Shown here piece by piece: positions 10,867 to 20,125 of a stretch of DNA of 64,000 bases. The DNA comes from Pseudomonas yamanorum. Lineage in GTDB: Bacteria; Pseudomonadota; Gammaproteobacteria; Pseudomonadales; Pseudomonadaceae. Every line of letters begins with the position of its first letter. The first letter of the stretch is position 1. Below the pieces are notes generated by a model that did no database searches, was not told where the DNA came from, and worked only from the letters and a program-made list of their open reading frames with translations. The position numbers and the translations under genes were made by a program. The DNA lies in assembly GCF_900105735.1 (NCBI RefSeq), contig NZ_LT629793.1, positions 4,774,001 through 4,838,000 of the forward strand, in the 5' to 3' direction.

Positions 10867-11721
10867 TCAGGAAGTACGGGTTTTGCCGCTGGCGGCCGCT
10901 TCGGTTGCATCAGTTGTAGCAGGTGCGCCGCTGGGCAGGTGACGGGCAATCAGCCCGCGATACGCGGCAGCACCGAGGCAGGCACCGACAATCGGTGCAA
11001 AGATCGGAATCAGGAAATAAGGAATGTCGCGCCCACCGGTGAAGGCCATTTCACCCCAACCGGCGAAAAAGGTCATCAGCTTGGGCCCGAAGTCACGGGC
11101 CGGGTTCATCGCAAAGCCGGTCAGCGGGCCCATGGCACTGCCGATCACGGCGATCAGCAAACCAATCAGCAGCGGTGCCAACGGGCCACGGGGCAGGCCG
11201 TTGTTGTCGTCGGTCAGGGCCATGATCACGCCCATCAGGATCGCGGTAATGACCATTTCCACCAGGAACGCCTGGGCCGTGCCCAGCAGCGGATGCGGAT
11301 AGGTGGAGAACACTGAGGCCAATTCCAGGCTGGCCTGGGTGCCGCGAATCATGTGGTGGGTTTGTTCGTAATCGAAAAACAGGTTGCTGTAGAGCGTGTA
11401 AACCAACGCTGCCGAGCAGAAGGCGCCGGCGACCTGAGCGATGATGTAGAACGGCAGTTTGCGCTTTTCGAAATCGGCAAAAATGCACAGGGCGATACTG
11501 ACGGCGGGATTGAGGTGCGCCCCGGAAATACCGGCGCTCAGGTAGATCGCCATGCTGACGCCGATCCCCCAGATGATACTGATTTCCCACAAGCCAAAGC
11601 TGGCGCCCGCGACCTTGAGCGCAGCAACACATCCGGTACCGAAGAAGATCAGCAACGCAGTGCCCAGGAATTCGGCCATGCATTGACTTGAGAGTGAAGG
11701 CTGTTGAAGAGCAGTTGTCAT
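10867..11721 (-). CDS. glpF: Glycerol uptake facilitator (aquaglyceroporin)
   Basis: A 284-residue MIP-family channel that admits glycerol passively. Both pore motifs are present: NPA in GAHLNPAVSIAL and in GFAMNPARDFGP. The Asp after NPAR is the glycerol-channel signature that separates it from water-only channels. About six membrane helices are visible. The start MTTALQQPSLSSQ was chosen because the longer frame begins inside the operator region. It is the first gene of glpFK, and GlpR-like sites lie upstream. Confidence 0.95.
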   Translation of the reverse strand: MTTALQQPSLSSQCMAEFLGTALLIFFGTGCVAALKVAGASFGLWEISIIWGIGVSMAIYLSAGISGAHLNPAVSIALCIFADFEKRKLPFYIIAQVAGAFCSAALVYTLYSNLFFDYEQTHHMIRGTQASLELASVFSTYPHPLLGTAQAFLVEMVITAILMGVIMALTDDNNGLPRGPLAPLLIGLLIAVIGSAMGPLTGFAMNPARDFGPKLMTFFAGWGEMAFTGGRDIPYFLIPIFAPIVGACLGAAAYRGLIARHLPSGAPATTDATEAAASGKTRTS

Positions 11722-12081
11722 GGAAAACCTCTGTTTTTGTTGTTGTCTGGCGTTTTGCCGCAACGGGCAAGCTGCGATTTTCACCGTGGCGAGGATCCCC
11801 ATCCTCTTCGCGGCTTACTGCTGTGAATCCGTAGGTGTATTCCTACAGTATTCGTAAACGAAAAAATATAGACAAGAATGACGGCTGTCAAAGGTCGAAA
11901 GTGAACGATCGGTCATTTTGTAATTATTGGTGTGGTGAATGATCGCGCCGTGGGCGCGGGGAGTTGCAGCAAAGGAGCGCGCGGGCTCGTGGCAGAGGGC
12001 TTCGGACTAGAGCCTTTTACCTTCTGTTGGCCTAGAATTGGCCGTCTGTTTTTTCACCGTTTAGCCAAGCCTGGAGCCCTC
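11722..12081. promoter_or_regulatory. Divergent glpF / ybaK-like control region with GlpR-like sites
   Basis: A 360-bp intergenic region. At 11849-11868 TATTCGTAAACGAAAAAATA carries the TTCG...CGAA pattern of GlpR operators, and a second similar element (TCGAAAGTGAACGATCG) lies at 11895-11911. Both fit control of glpF. The remainder toward the deacylase gene shows no clear feature. Confidence 0.5.
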
Positions 12082-12552
12082 ATGACGCCCGCATTGGACC
12101 TGTTGAAAAAAGTTCGTGCCGAACATCGAATCCACAGTTACGAACATGACCCCAAGGCAGCCTCTTATGGTCTGGAGGCCGCGGAAAAGTTGGGGCTTGA
12201 TCCCGCGCAGGTGTTCAAGACCTTGCTGGCCAGCAGTGAAAAATCTGAACTGCTGGTGGCCGTTGTGCCGGTCGTCGGAAGTTTGGATTTAAAAGCGTTG
12301 GCGCAGGCGGCGGGGGTGAAAAAGGTCGAGATGGCGGACCCGGCTGCGGCGCAACGGGCCACCGGTTACTTGCTGGGTGGCATCAGCCCGCTAGGGCAGA
12401 AGAAACGCCTGCGCACCTTTGTCGATGTGACGGCGCAGTCGTTTCCGACAATTTTTATCAGTGCGGGAAGAAGGGGGCTTGAGGTGGAGTTGGCAGCAGC
12501 GGTGCTGGCCGAGCACACCCAGGCCAAGTTCGCGGAAATTGGCCGGGTGTGA
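12082..12552 (+). CDS. ybaK: YbaK/EbsC-type Cys-tRNA(Pro) deacylase
   Basis: A 156-residue editing-domain protein of the YbaK family that hydrolyses misacylated Cys-tRNA(Pro) in the cytosol. The start MTPALDLLKKVRAEHRIHSYEHDP is typical. The segments LGLDPAQVFKTLLA, the lysine-containing KKVEMADPAAAQRATGYLLGGISPLGQKK and TFVDVTAQSFPTIFISAGRRGLEVEL are family hallmarks. The longer upstream frame is rejected because it has no family match. It is monocistronic between divergent glpF and a convergent ABC gene. Confidence 0.9.
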   Translation: MTPALDLLKKVRAEHRIHSYEHDPKAASYGLEAAEKLGLDPAQVFKTLLASSEKSELLVAVVPVVGSLDLKALAQAAGVKKVEMADPAAAQRATGYLLGGISPLGQKKRLRTFVDVTAQSFPTIFISAGRRGLEVELAAAVLAEHTQAKFAEIGRV

Positions 12553-12562
12553 TGCGCTGAGG

Positions 12563-13672
12563 TCAGGTGGCGGTGCTGTAGCGGCGAACGCCTGACTCTA
12601 CGTGGGGAATGTGCGCCGCTGTGCTGCCTGAGGCCTGGAACAACACCAGGTGTTCGGCTGCCACGCGAATGCCCACATCGGCACCGACCAAGTGATCGGC
12701 GTGGCTGGGGAAGATCGATTCCAGCTGCGCACCGGTAGGCAGCTGCAAGCGATACAGGGTCGATGCCCCGAGGAACGTCTTGCCGACAATCCGCGCTTTC
12801 AAGGCGCTGTCCGGAGCATAAACAATGTCGTCCGGGCGCAACAACACATCCACCGCGCCGCCGGTGGGCCAGGTGTAGGCACGATTGCCGCGCAACTCGC
12901 CCAGTTCGGTGGTGACCGATTCCGGCGTGTTCAACTGCCCGCGAATGAAGTAACCCTGGCCAATAAAGCTGGCGACAAAGGGTGTCAGCGGTTCGTGGTA
13001 CAGGTTGTAGGGCGTATCCCACTGCTCCAGGCGACCTTCCTTGAACACGCCGACATGGTCACTCACCGCGAAGGCTTCTTCCTGGTCGTGGGTCACGAGA
13101 ATTGCACTGGTGCCCCGGGCCTTGAGGATGTCGCGCACTTCATGGCTGAGCTTGCGCCGCAGTTCGCCATCGAGGTTGGAGAAGGGTTCGTCCAACAGCA
13201 GCAGTTGCGGTTCCGGCGCCAAGGCGCGGGCCAGGGCGACGCGCTGTTGCTGGCCACCGGAAAGCTCATGGGGGAAGCGCTTGCCGAGGTTCTTCAGGTT
13301 CACCAGTTCCAGCAATTCAGCGACCACACGCTCTTTTTGCGGGTGCTTGCGAATGCCGAAGGCGATGTTGTCGGCCACGCTGAGGTGTGGAAACAGCGCG
13401 TAGTCCTGGAACACCATGCCGATCCGACGTTTCTCCGGGGCCAGTGTGAAACCGGCGCTGGAGATGACTTCGCCCGCCAGGCTGATCTCACCTTCGTGTA
13501 CCGGCTCAAAGCCGGCAATCGCTCGCAGGGTGGTGGTCTTGCCGCAACCCGAGGAGCCCAGCAAGCAACCGATGTCACCGGCGTTGAGGTGCAGGTTAAG
13601 GTTCTGCACCACCCGTTGGTCCTGATAACCGCATGCCAGATTGCGTAGGTTCAGCAGTAAAGGCTGGCTCAT
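12563..13672 (-). CDS. ABC transporter ATPase, FbpC/PotA type, without cognate permease nearby
   Basis: A 369-residue ATPase. Visible are Walker [10 protein letters not shown], signature [19 protein letters not shown], Walker [13 protein letters not shown] and H-loop [10 protein letters not shown]-terminal TOBE-like domain (about residues 230-369) contains [13 protein letters not shown]. The layout matches the FbpC/PotA/CysA subfamilies that serve ferric iron, polyamine or sulfate importers. Its start ATG overlaps the last bases of argF, so it is cotranscribed with that gene. No permease or binding protein is in the window, so the substrate cannot be assigned. Confidence 0.88.
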   Translation of the reverse strand: MSQPLLLNLRNLACGYQDQRVVQNLNLHLNAGDIGCLLGSSGCGKTTTLRAIAGFEPVHEGEISLAGEVISSAGFTLAPEKRRIGMVFQDYALFPHLSVADNIAFGIRKHPQKERVVAELLELVNLKNLGKRFPHELSGGQQQRVALARALAPEPQLLLLDEPFSNLDGELRRKLSHEVRDILKARGTSAILVTHDQEEAFAVSDHVGVFKEGRLEQWDTPYNLYHEPLTPFVASFIGQGYFIRGQLNTPESVTTELGELRGNRAYTWPTGGAVDVLLRPDDIVYAPDSALKARIVGKTFLGASTLYRLQLPTGAQLESIFPSHADHLVGADVGIRVAAEHLVLFQASGSTAAHIPHVESGVRRYSTAT

Positions 13673-14589
13673 GCAGGGCGGTACGCCGGCGCAACCAAAA
13701 ACTCCAGCAGCGCTTTTTGTGCGTGCAGGCGGTTTTCTGCCTGGGCCCAGGCCACCGAACGTTGGTCGTCCAGCAGGTCGAGGCTGATTTCCTCGCCACG
13801 GTGGGCTGGTAGGCAGTGCATGAACAGCACGTCCGGTGCGGCCAGGTCGAGCAGGGCGCGGTTGACCTGGAACGGTGCGAACAGCTTGAGGCGCTTGGCG
13901 GTTTCCTCTTCCTGGCCCATGGAGGTCCACACGTCAGTGCTTACCAGGTGCGCGCCGATAACAGCCTCACGCGGGTCGCGAACGATGGTCACGCGGTCGC
14001 CGGCCTGGGCCAGGAATTTTGCGTCCGGCTCATAGCCTTCAGGGCAGGCAACGCGCAATTGGAAGTCGAACTGGATCGCCGCTTCTATATAGCTATTGCA
14101 CATATTGTTGCCGTCGCCGATCCAGGCCACGGTCTTGCCCTGGATCGAACCGCGCTGTTCGAGGAAGGTTTGCATGTCGGCCAGCAACTGGCACGGGTGC
14201 AGGTCATCGGACAGGCCGTTGATCACGGGCACACGGGAGTTGGCGGCAAATTCGGTCAGGGTGCTGTGGGCGAAGGTACGGATCATCACTGCATCCAGCA
14301 TGCTCGACATCACGATCGCGCAGTCGCTGATCGGTTCGCCACGGCCCAGTTGGGTATCACGAGGTGACAGGAAGATAGCCTGGCCGCCGAGCTGAATCAT
14401 GCCGGCTTCGAAAGACACACGGGTGCGGGTAGACGACTTCTCGAAAATCATCCCGAGCACGCGGTTTTTCAAAGGCTCGAACAGTACGCCGCGGTTACGC
14501 AGGTCTTTAAGCTCAATGCCTCGACGGAGCACGCTGACCAGCTCTTCGGGCGTGCAATCCATCAGGGAGAGAAAGTGCCTTGCGCTCAT
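13669..14589 (-). CDS. argF: Anabolic ornithine carbamoyltransferase
   Basis: A 306-residue enzyme converting ornithine and carbamoyl phosphate to citrulline in arginine synthesis. The carbamoyl-phosphate motif STRTR is in [16 protein letters not shown], the HPCQ-like segment is [12 protein letters not shown], and the catalytic HCLP is in [12 protein letters not shown]. The start [17 protein letters not shown] matches Pseudomonas ArgF; the frame has one extra Met directly before it. Length fits the anabolic enzyme rather than catabolic ArcB. A tandem ArgR-type site upstream suggests arginine repression. argG lies about 8 kb away on the other strand. Confidence 0.96.
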   Translation of the reverse strand: MSARHFLSLMDCTPEELVSVLRRGIELKDLRNRGVLFEPLKNRVLGMIFEKSSTRTRVSFEAGMIQLGGQAIFLSPRDTQLGRGEPISDCAIVMSSMLDAVMIRTFAHSTLTEFAANSRVPVINGLSDDLHPCQLLADMQTFLEQRGSIQGKTVAWIGDGNNMCNSYIEAAIQFDFQLRVACPEGYEPDAKFLAQAGDRVTIVRDPREAVIGAHLVSTDVWTSMGQEEETAKRLKLFAPFQVNRALLDLAAPDVLFMHCLPAHRGEEISLDLLDDQRSVAWAQAENRLHAQKALLEFLVAPAYRPA

Positions 14590-15033
14590 CATTAACTACC
14601 TTTTTGCAACAGACCGCAGATACTCAAAGCCTTGTTTATTTTGAAAACGGGCGAGACCTGCGGCGAAAGCCGCACGGGGCGACGAAATAGGGGAAGGCGC
14701 GATCTTATAATTAAATGTCGCGTCTTACCAATAGGGCTACAGTTTTTAGGGGAGTTCAAGGACGCGGGGAGGGCGCTTTTGAAGCCTGTTTCCTGACAGC
14801 AGCGGGTCATTTGTACACTGGCGCTGCGCCACATTGCAATGCGAGAAGGCGTGCGCAGGCCGGGGCGCGTCGGTTTCAGAGGGCTGTCGGAGGGCGCTGA
14901 AACATTTCATGATGTTTCCTCATGGCCCGGCCTGATGCCGTTGGATTCACGCGACGAACGTTGCTGGCGCTGCTGCCGGCGGCGGGCCATAGTTTTCGTC
15001 CGAAGCGCTCAGCCCACAATAAAGAGACTGGCC
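14590..15033. promoter_or_regulatory. argF / molybdopterin-gene divergent intergenic region
   Basis: 444 bp without a supported gene. It holds the argF control region with an AT-rich core near 14703-14715 (TCTTATAATTAAA) and the ArgR-type site. On the other side lies the leader of the molybdopterin enzyme, with AAAGAG a few bases before its ATG. Short frames here have no recognisable product. Confidence 0.5.
14695..14736. promoter_or_regulatory. Candidate ArgR operator (two 21-bp half-sites) at argF
   Basis: TGTCGCGTCTTACCAA at 14716-14731 fits the Pseudomonas half-site TGTCGC-N8-AA exactly. A degenerate copy (AGGCGC-N8-AA) starts exactly 21 bp earlier, the spacing expected of ArgR direct repeats. 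It overlaps the likely argF promoter. The consensus is from work on P. aeruginosa ArgR. Confidence 0.6.
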
Positions 15034-17130
15034 ATGACCAAGACTCTCCACCACCGTGCCTGCCATCTGTGCGAAGCCATCTGCGGCCTGACACTGGAAA
15101 CTACCCAGGGTGAAGACGGGAGCCTGGCGATCACCTCAATCAAGGGTGACCCCCTGGACACGTTCAGCCGTGGCCATATCTGCCCCAAGGCCGTGGCCCT
15201 GCAGGACATCCAGAACGACCCGGACCGTCTGCACCAGCCCATGTTGCGGGTGGGCAGCGAATGGCAGCCTATCCCGTGGGACGACGCCTTTGCGCTTGTA
15301 GCCGAGCGCCTTGCGGGCATCCAGGCACGCCACGGGCAGAATGCGGTGGCGGTGTATCAGGGCAATCCGAGCGTGCACAATTATGGCCTGATGACCCACA
15401 GCAATTACTTCCTGGGCCAGCTCAAGACCCGCAACCGCTTTTCCGCCACGTCGGTGGATCAGTTGCCCCACCACCTGACCAGTCACCTGATGTACGGCCA
15501 CGGCCTGTTGCTGCCGATCCCGGACATCGACCATACCGACTTCATGCTGATCCTCGGCGGCAACCCGCTGGCGTCCAACGGCAGCATCATGACCGTGCCG
15601 GATGTGGAAAAGCGCCTGAAGGCCATCCAGGCCAGGGGCGGCAAAGTCGTGGTGGTTGATCCGCGGCGCAGCGAGACGGCGGCGATTGCCGACCAACATC
15701 TGTTTGTGCGCCCGGGCGGCGATGCGGCGTTATTGTTCGGTTTGCTTAATACGCTGTTTGCCGAGAACCTGATCCGTGACAGTCATCTGCCGGTCGATGG
15801 CCTGGATGAAGTGCGCCAGGCCGTGGCCGGATTCACCGCCGAAGCGATGAGTCGTCAATGCGCGGTGCCCGCCGAGCAGATCCGCCAGTTGGCGCGGGAC
15901 TTCTCGGCGGCCGACACAGCGGTGTGTTATGGCCGCATGGGCGTGTCGACCCAGGCGTTCGGCACGCTGTGCCATTGGCTGGTGCAGTTGATCAACCTGG
16001 TGACGGGCAATCTGGACCGAGTGGGCGGCGCCTTGTGCACCACGCCGGCAGTCGACCTGGTGGCTTCCACCTCCGGCGGGCACTTCAATCGTTGGCAAAG
16101 CCGGGTTTCCGGGCGACCGGAGTACGGTGGCGAGCTGCCGGTGTCGGCACTGGCCGAAGAAATGCTCACCGAGGGCGAAGGACAAATCCGTGCGCTGGTG
16201 ACGGTGGCAGGCAATCCGGTGCTCTCCACGCCTAACGGCCGGCAGTTGGAACAGGCGCTGGATGGCCTGGAGTTCATGGTCAGCATCGACCTGTATATCA
16301 ACGAAACCACGCGCTATGCCGACCTGATCCTGCCGTCTACCTCGGCACTGGAAAACGATCACTACGACACCACCTTCAATATGTTCGCGGTGCGCAACGT
16401 CACCCGCTTCAATCGCGCCATCCTGCCAAAGCCTGACGGCGCATTGCATGACTGGGAAATCTTCGTCGGCCTGGCCCAGGCGTTTGCCGCGAAGACGGGT
16501 AATACGCTCAAACCGACCATGCCACCGGCGCAGATGATCGATTTCGGGCTGCGCGCCGGACCTTATGGCGATACCTTGTCTATTGCCGCGCTGGCTGATT
16601 ATCCCCACGGTCTAGACCTTGGGCCGCTGAAGCCCAACCTGGCAGGGCGCATGAAAACCGCCAACGGCCATTTGCAGGCTGCGCCGCCGGTGATCCTCGC
16701 AGACTTGGCGCGCTTTGCCGCACAACCAGTGCCTGGGCTGAATGAATTGTTGCTGATCGGCCGTCGCCATGTGCGCAGCAACAACTCGTGGATGCATAAC
16801 TACCATCGGTTGGTGAAGGGCAAGCCCCGTCACCAGTTGCTGATGCATCCCGATGACCTGGCCCATCGCAAGTTGAGCGACGGGCAACGTGTGCGGGTCA
16901 GTTCTCGGATCGGCATGATCGAAGTCGAGGTATTGGCCAGCCTCGACATGATGCCCGGCGTGGTCAGCCTGCCCCACGGCTGGGGCCATGGCCGTCCGGG
17001 CGTGCAGATGACCATCGCCAGTGGGCAGCCGGGAGCGAGTGCGAATGACCTGACGGATGAGCGGCAATTGGATGAGCTGTCGGGCAATGCGGCGTTGAAC
17101 GGCGTGCCGGTGCAGGTCGAGGCGGCGTAA
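15034..17130 (+). CDS. Molybdopterin-dependent oxidoreductase (formate dehydrogenase/nitrate reductase-like)
   Basis: A 698-residue protein of the bis-molybdopterin oxidoreductase superfamily. The N terminus carries a [4Fe-4S] site, CHLCEAICG with a fourth Cys in GHICPKAVAL. Cofactor-binding stretches follow: YQGNPSVHNYGLM, DFMLILGGNPLASNGS and VVVDPRRSETAAIAD. The C-terminal molydop-binding domain (about residues 570-690) includes RHVRSNNSWMHN and LPHGWGH. No twin-arginine signal is visible, so it is probably cytosolic. The start MTKTLHHRACHL was chosen for its position just before the Fe-S motif. Substrate is unknown; no partner subunits are adjacent. Confidence 0.85.
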   Translation: MTKTLHHRACHLCEAICGLTLETTQGEDGSLAITSIKGDPLDTFSRGHICPKAVALQDIQNDPDRLHQPMLRVGSEWQPIPWDDAFALVAERLAGIQARHGQNAVAVYQGNPSVHNYGLMTHSNYFLGQLKTRNRFSATSVDQLPHHLTSHLMYGHGLLLPIPDIDHTDFMLILGGNPLASNGSIMTVPDVEKRLKAIQARGGKVVVVDPRRSETAAIADQHLFVRPGGDAALLFGLLNTLFAENLIRDSHLPVDGLDEVRQAVAGFTAEAMSRQCAVPAEQIRQLARDFSAADTAVCYGRMGVSTQAFGTLCHWLVQLINLVTGNLDRVGGALCTTPAVDLVASTSGGHFNRWQSRVSGRPEYGGELPVSALAEEMLTEGEGQIRALVTVAGNPVLSTPNGRQLEQALDGLEFMVSIDLYINETTRYADLILPSTSALENDHYDTTFNMFAVRNVTRFNRAILPKPDGALHDWEIFVGLAQAFAAKTGNTLKPTMPPAQMIDFGLRAGPYGDTLSIAALADYPHGLDLGPLKPNLAGRMKTANGHLQAAPPVILADLARFAAQPVPGLNELLLIGRRHVRSNNSWMHNYHRLVKGKPRHQLLMHPDDLAHRKLSDGQRVRVSSRIGMIEVEVLASLDMMPGVVSLPHGWGHGRPGVQMTIASGQPGASANDLTDERQLDELSGNAALNGVPVQVEAA

Positions 17131-17229
17131 GGATTGTCTGTCGGGGAGTCCGAGCGTCATGCTAGGGTTTGCGTTACAATGCGCCACCGTGCCGACCCAT
17201 GAGTCGGAAAGTTCCAGCCGAGGTGTTCC

Positions 17230-17568
17230 ATGGATATCATCGAAACGATCAAAGAGCAGATTGCCAACAACACTATTCTGCTTTACATGAAGGGCGCACC
17301 TAACGCGCCTCAGTGTGGCTTCTCCGCAAAGGCTTCCCAGGCCATCATGCAATGTGGCGAGAAGTTCGCCTACGTGGATATCCTGCAGAACCCGGAAATC
17401 CGCGCCAACCTGCCGAAGTACGCCAACTGGCCAACTTTCCCGCAGCTGTGGGTGGCCGGTGAGCTGGTCGGCGGTAGCGACATCATCACCGAGATGGCGG
17501 CTGATGGTTCGTTGCAGGCACTGATCAAAGACGCAGCAGAAAAAGCCGCTGCCAAGACCGAAGCCTGA
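17230..17568 (+). CDS. grxD: Monothiol glutaredoxin (Grx4 family)
   Basis: A 112-residue CGFS-type glutaredoxin. The active site PQCGFSAKA has its Cys at about residue 29; KGAP upstream and WPTFPQLWVAGELVGGSDI downstream form the glutathione site. Such proteins bind and transfer [2Fe-2S] clusters, usually with BolA. The neighbours bacterioferritin and bfd on the other strand fit an iron theme. GAGGTG precedes the ATG by 5 bases. Confidence 0.95.
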   Translation: MDIIETIKEQIANNTILLYMKGAPNAPQCGFSAKASQAIMQCGEKFAYVDILQNPEIRANLPKYANWPTFPQLWVAGELVGGSDIITEMAADGSLQALIKDAAEKAAAKTEA

Positions 17569-17589
17569 TTGGTTTTAGGCTGCGGCAAT

Positions 17590-17626
17590 AAAAAGCCCCG
17601 CTTCTCGAGAGAGAGCGGGGCTTTTT
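17590..17626. terminator. Bidirectional terminator between grxD and bfr
   Basis: AAAAAGCCCCGCT pairs with AGCGGGGCTTTTT, giving a 13-bp arm between convergent genes. It can stop transcription from both sides. Confidence 0.92.
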
Positions 17627-17645
17627 AGTGGCCGGGAATTAAGGG

Positions 17646-18116
17646 TTATTCACCCATCTGCGATTGCAGGTAATTCTCGATAGTCACTTTGTCGATCAGG
17701 CCGATCTGGGTTTCCAGCCAGTCGATGTGTTCTTCCTGGTCTTCAAGGATATCTTCCAGCAACTCGCGGCTACCGAAATCACTCTTGATTTCGCAATGAG
17801 CAATGGCGGCCTTGAGGTCGGTGTGGCTCTTGCGTTCGAAGTTCAGGTCGCAGTTGATCATTTCCTGGGTGTGCTCGCCGATGTTCAGCTTGCCCAGGTC
17901 CTGCACGTTCGGCAGGCCTTCCAGGAACAGGATGCGCTTGATCAGCGCATCGGCGTCCTTCATGGCCTTGATGGATTCTTTGTATTCACGCTTGCCCAGC
18001 TTTTCCAGGCCCCAATCGTCATACATGCGTGCATGCAGGAAGTACTGATTGATCGCGACCAGTTCATTGGCAAGGATTTTGTTGAGTTGCTGGATGACTG
18101 TAATGTCGCCTTTCAT
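17646..18116 (-). CDS. bfr: Bacterioferritin, heme-binding subunit type with altered ferroxidase ligands
   Basis: A 156-residue four-helix bacterioferritin, starting [19 protein letters not shown]. Met52, the axial heme ligand, is present. Of the six residues that normally bind the di-iron centre, Glu18, Glu94 and His130 are kept, but position 51 is Ala (GCC), 54 is Asp (GAC) and 127 is Gln (CAG) instead of Glu, His and Glu. The subunit therefore resembles the beta-type Bfr described in P. putida and the BfrB-type of Neisseria, which carry heme and pair with a catalytic subunit encoded elsewhere. bfd lies directly upstream on the same strand. Confidence 0.93.
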   Translation of the reverse strand: MKGDITVIQQLNKILANELVAINQYFLHARMYDDWGLEKLGKREYKESIKAMKDADALIKRILFLEGLPNVQDLGKLNIGEHTQEMINCDLNFERKSHTDLKAAIAHCEIKSDFGSRELLEDILEDQEEHIDWLETQIGLIDKVTIENYLQSQMGE

Positions 18117-18274
18117 GATTGGGGTCCTGCCCTGTATTAGCTGTATATAAGGCGGAGTTTGAGCTGCGCATTTACTACTGTCAAACCTAAGTTATTGAAT
18201 AATAAATGAAAATTAATCGGAATAAGAATGTTTGTGTTCCGCGTCTTGGCGCTAACTGTTTGAATTCCGGGCAT

Positions 18275-18300
18275 AAAAAAACCGGACACTAAGTCCGGTT
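18275..18300. terminator. Intrinsic terminator after bfd
   Basis: AACCGGAC/GTCCGGTT hairpin with a run of T on the minus strand (A-run at 18275-18280), 17 bp after the bfd stop. It separates bfd transcripts from the bacterioferritin gene. Confidence 0.8.
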
Positions 18301-18316
18301 CTTAAAAACACACCCT

Positions 18317-18535
18317 TCAGGCGTGTGTAAATTCTGCTGAGTAGGGGATCGCCGCCTGTGCAGTTTGCAGCTGCGTCAGGGTTTCCCGTACCACCTGCTT
18401 GGCGAGGCAGGCGCATTTGCCGCATTGGCTGGCAACGCCGGTGGTTTCACGTACTTCCTTGTAGCTGCAGCAACCTTCATAGATTGCTTCGCGGATTTGT
18501 CCGTCGGTGACGCCAGTGCAGAGGCAGACATACAT
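18317..18535 (-). CDS. bfd: Bacterioferritin-associated ferredoxin
   Basis: A 72-residue [2Fe-2S] ferredoxin that docks on bacterioferritin and reduces its core to release Fe2+. The four cluster cysteines are C4, C6, C38 and C41 (MYVCLC and SQCGKC), the C-x-C-x31-C-x2-C pattern of Bfd. It lies upstream of the bacterioferritin gene on the same strand, separated by a terminator, so the two may be separately regulated: Bfd is needed in iron starvation and bacterioferritin in iron excess. A Fur-box-like sequence lies just upstream. Confidence 0.95.
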   Translation of the reverse strand: MYVCLCTGVTDGQIREAIYEGCCSYKEVRETTGVASQCGKCACLAKQVVRETLTQLQTAQAAIPYSAEFTHA

Positions 18536-18582
18536 AAGGGAGAACCATCGCGGTTTAAGGCTTAAGTGCGACGGATCTTAAT

Positions 18583-18601
18583 GTTAACGAGAATGATTGT
18601 C
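18583..18601. promoter_or_regulatory. Fur box before bfd
   Basis: GTTAACGAGAATGATTGTC matches 14 of 19 positions of the Fur consensus and contains the characteristic GAGAATGATT core. It is centred about 57 bp upstream of the bfd start. Confidence 0.65.
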
Positions 18602-18779
18602 AAAGTAGTTTCTTGCTCGTTTGAAACAGATTGATCGCCCTCTGACGAACGGTTTTTTCCTGAGCCGTGTATGATGGCCGGTCTTCACGAAGCGTGATCC
18701 CGTCACAGGGCTGTCGTTTACCCACGGCACACTGGAAGGGATCCTTTTACTTCAAGTCACCACCATCAGGAGATACCCA

Positions 18780-19382
18780 ATGAGCGTACTCGTCGGCAAA
18801 CAAGCCCCGGATTTCGACGTCCCAGCCGTCCTCGGCAATGGCGAAATCGTAGACAGCTTCAAACTGTCTGAAGCCATCAAAGGCAAATACGGCCTGGTGT
18901 TCTTCTACCCGCTGGACTTCACCTTCGTCTGCCCATCGGAGCTGATCGCTCTGGATCACCGCATGGACGATTTCAAGGCGCGTAACGTTGAAGTGGTAGC
19001 CGTTTCCATCGACTCCCATTTCACCCACAACGCCTGGCGCAACACCGCCATCAATGATGGCGGCATCGGCAAAGTCAAATACACCATGGCTGCCGACATG
19101 AAGCACGACATCGCCAAGGCCTACGACGTTGAGTCCGAAGGCGGCGTGGCTTTCCGTGGCGCGTTCCTGATCGACGACAAGGGCGTTGTGCGCTCGCAGA
19201 TCATCAACGACCTGCCGCTGGGCCGTAACATGGAAGAGCTGATCCGTCTGATCGACGCTCTGCAATTCCACGAAGAACACGGCGAAGTGTGCCCTGCCAA
19301 CTGGAAAAAAGGCGACAAAGGCATGAACGCTTCGCCAGAAGGCGTTGCGGCGTACCTGACCGAGAACGCTGGCAAGCTGTAA
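18780..19382 (+). CDS. 2-Cys peroxiredoxin (AhpC/TSA family)
   Basis: A 200-residue thiol peroxidase that reduces hydrogen peroxide and organic peroxides. The peroxidatic Cys is C51 in DFTFVCPSEL; the resolving Cys is in the late HGEVCPANWKKG segment, so it is a typical 2-Cys enzyme of the Prx1/AhpC class. It lies beside the bacterioferritin/bfd pair and divergent from bfd, consistent with joint handling of iron and peroxide. CAGGAG precedes the ATG by about 8 bases. Confidence 0.94.
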   Translation: MSVLVGKQAPDFDVPAVLGNGEIVDSFKLSEAIKGKYGLVFFYPLDFTFVCPSELIALDHRMDDFKARNVEVVAVSIDSHFTHNAWRNTAINDGGIGKVKYTMAADMKHDIAKAYDVESEGGVAFRGAFLIDDKGVVRSQIINDLPLGRNMEELIRLIDALQFHEEHGEVCPANWKKGDKGMNASPEGVAAYLTENAGKL

Positions 19383-19399
19383 GCCAGATTCGCGGCACA

Positions 19400-19431
19400 A
19401 AAAAACCGGCCTGAGAAGGCCGGTTTTTTTA
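19400..19431. terminator. Bidirectional terminator between the peroxiredoxin gene and rnt
   Basis: AAAAAACCGGCCT pairs with AGGCCGGTTTTTT around GAGA, between convergent genes. Confidence 0.92.
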
Positions 19432-19447
19432 TGCGCGGGATTTGGCT

Positions 19448-20125
19448 TCAGTCGCCGAAGTCTTCCCAGCCGCCCATTTGTTTCCAGCGGTTGACGATGC
19501 CGCAGAACAGCTCGGCGGTCTTCTCGGTGTCGTAGCGGGCCGAGTGGGCCTCACGACCGTCGAAGTCGATACCGGCCGCCTGGCAGGCTTTTGCCAGCAC
19601 GGTCTGGCCATAGGCCAAGCCAGCAAGGGTCGCGGTGTCGAAGCTGGAGAACGGGTGAAACGGGTTGCGCTTCATGTCCAGGCGCGCCACAGCGGCGTTG
19701 AGGAAGCCCAGGTCGAAGCTGCTGTTGTGACCCACCAGGATTGCGCGTTTGCAGCCATTGGCCTTCAAGGCCTTGCGCACACCACGGAAGATGTCAGTCA
19801 GCGCTGCTTCTTCACTGACTGCCATGCGCAACGGGTGATCGAGCTTGATCCCGGTGAACTCCAGGGCGGCCGCTTCGATGTTGGCGCCTTCGAACGGCTC
19901 GACGCGGAAGAAGTGGGTGTGTTCCGGGAACACGAAACCCTGTTCGTCCATGCCGATAGTCGTAGCGGCGATTTCCAGCAATGCGTCAGTGGCGCAATTG
20001 AAACCGCCGGTTTCTACGTCGATGACAACCGGCAGGTAGCCACGGAAACGCTCGGCCATCGGGTGACGGGAACCGCCACCACCGCCGCCGTGTTCCTGGT
20101 CGTCGTCGTAATGGTCTTCACTCAC
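19448..20125 (-). CDS. rnt: Ribonuclease T
   Basis: A 225-residue DEDD-family 3'-5' exoribonuclease that trims tRNA and other stable RNA ends. The catalytic motifs are [10 protein letters not shown] (Exo I), [13 protein letters not shown] (Exo II) and [14 protein letters not shown] (Exo III with His and Asp). The start codon is GTG at 20125, overlapping the pyrC stop as GTGA, so translation is coupled to pyrC. The His-rich, Gly-rich N terminus ([16 protein letters not shown]) is a variable lead-in. Confidence 0.95.
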   Translation of the reverse strand: MSEDHYDDDQEHGGGGGGSRHPMAERFRGYLPVVIDVETGGFNCATDALLEIAATTIGMDEQGFVFPEHTHFFRVEPFEGANIEAAALEFTGIKLDHPLRMAVSEEAALTDIFRGVRKALKANGCKRAILVGHNSSFDLGFLNAAVARLDMKRNPFHPFSSFDTATLAGLAYGQTVLAKACQAAGIDFDGREAHSARYDTEKTAELFCGIVNRWKQMGGWEDFGD

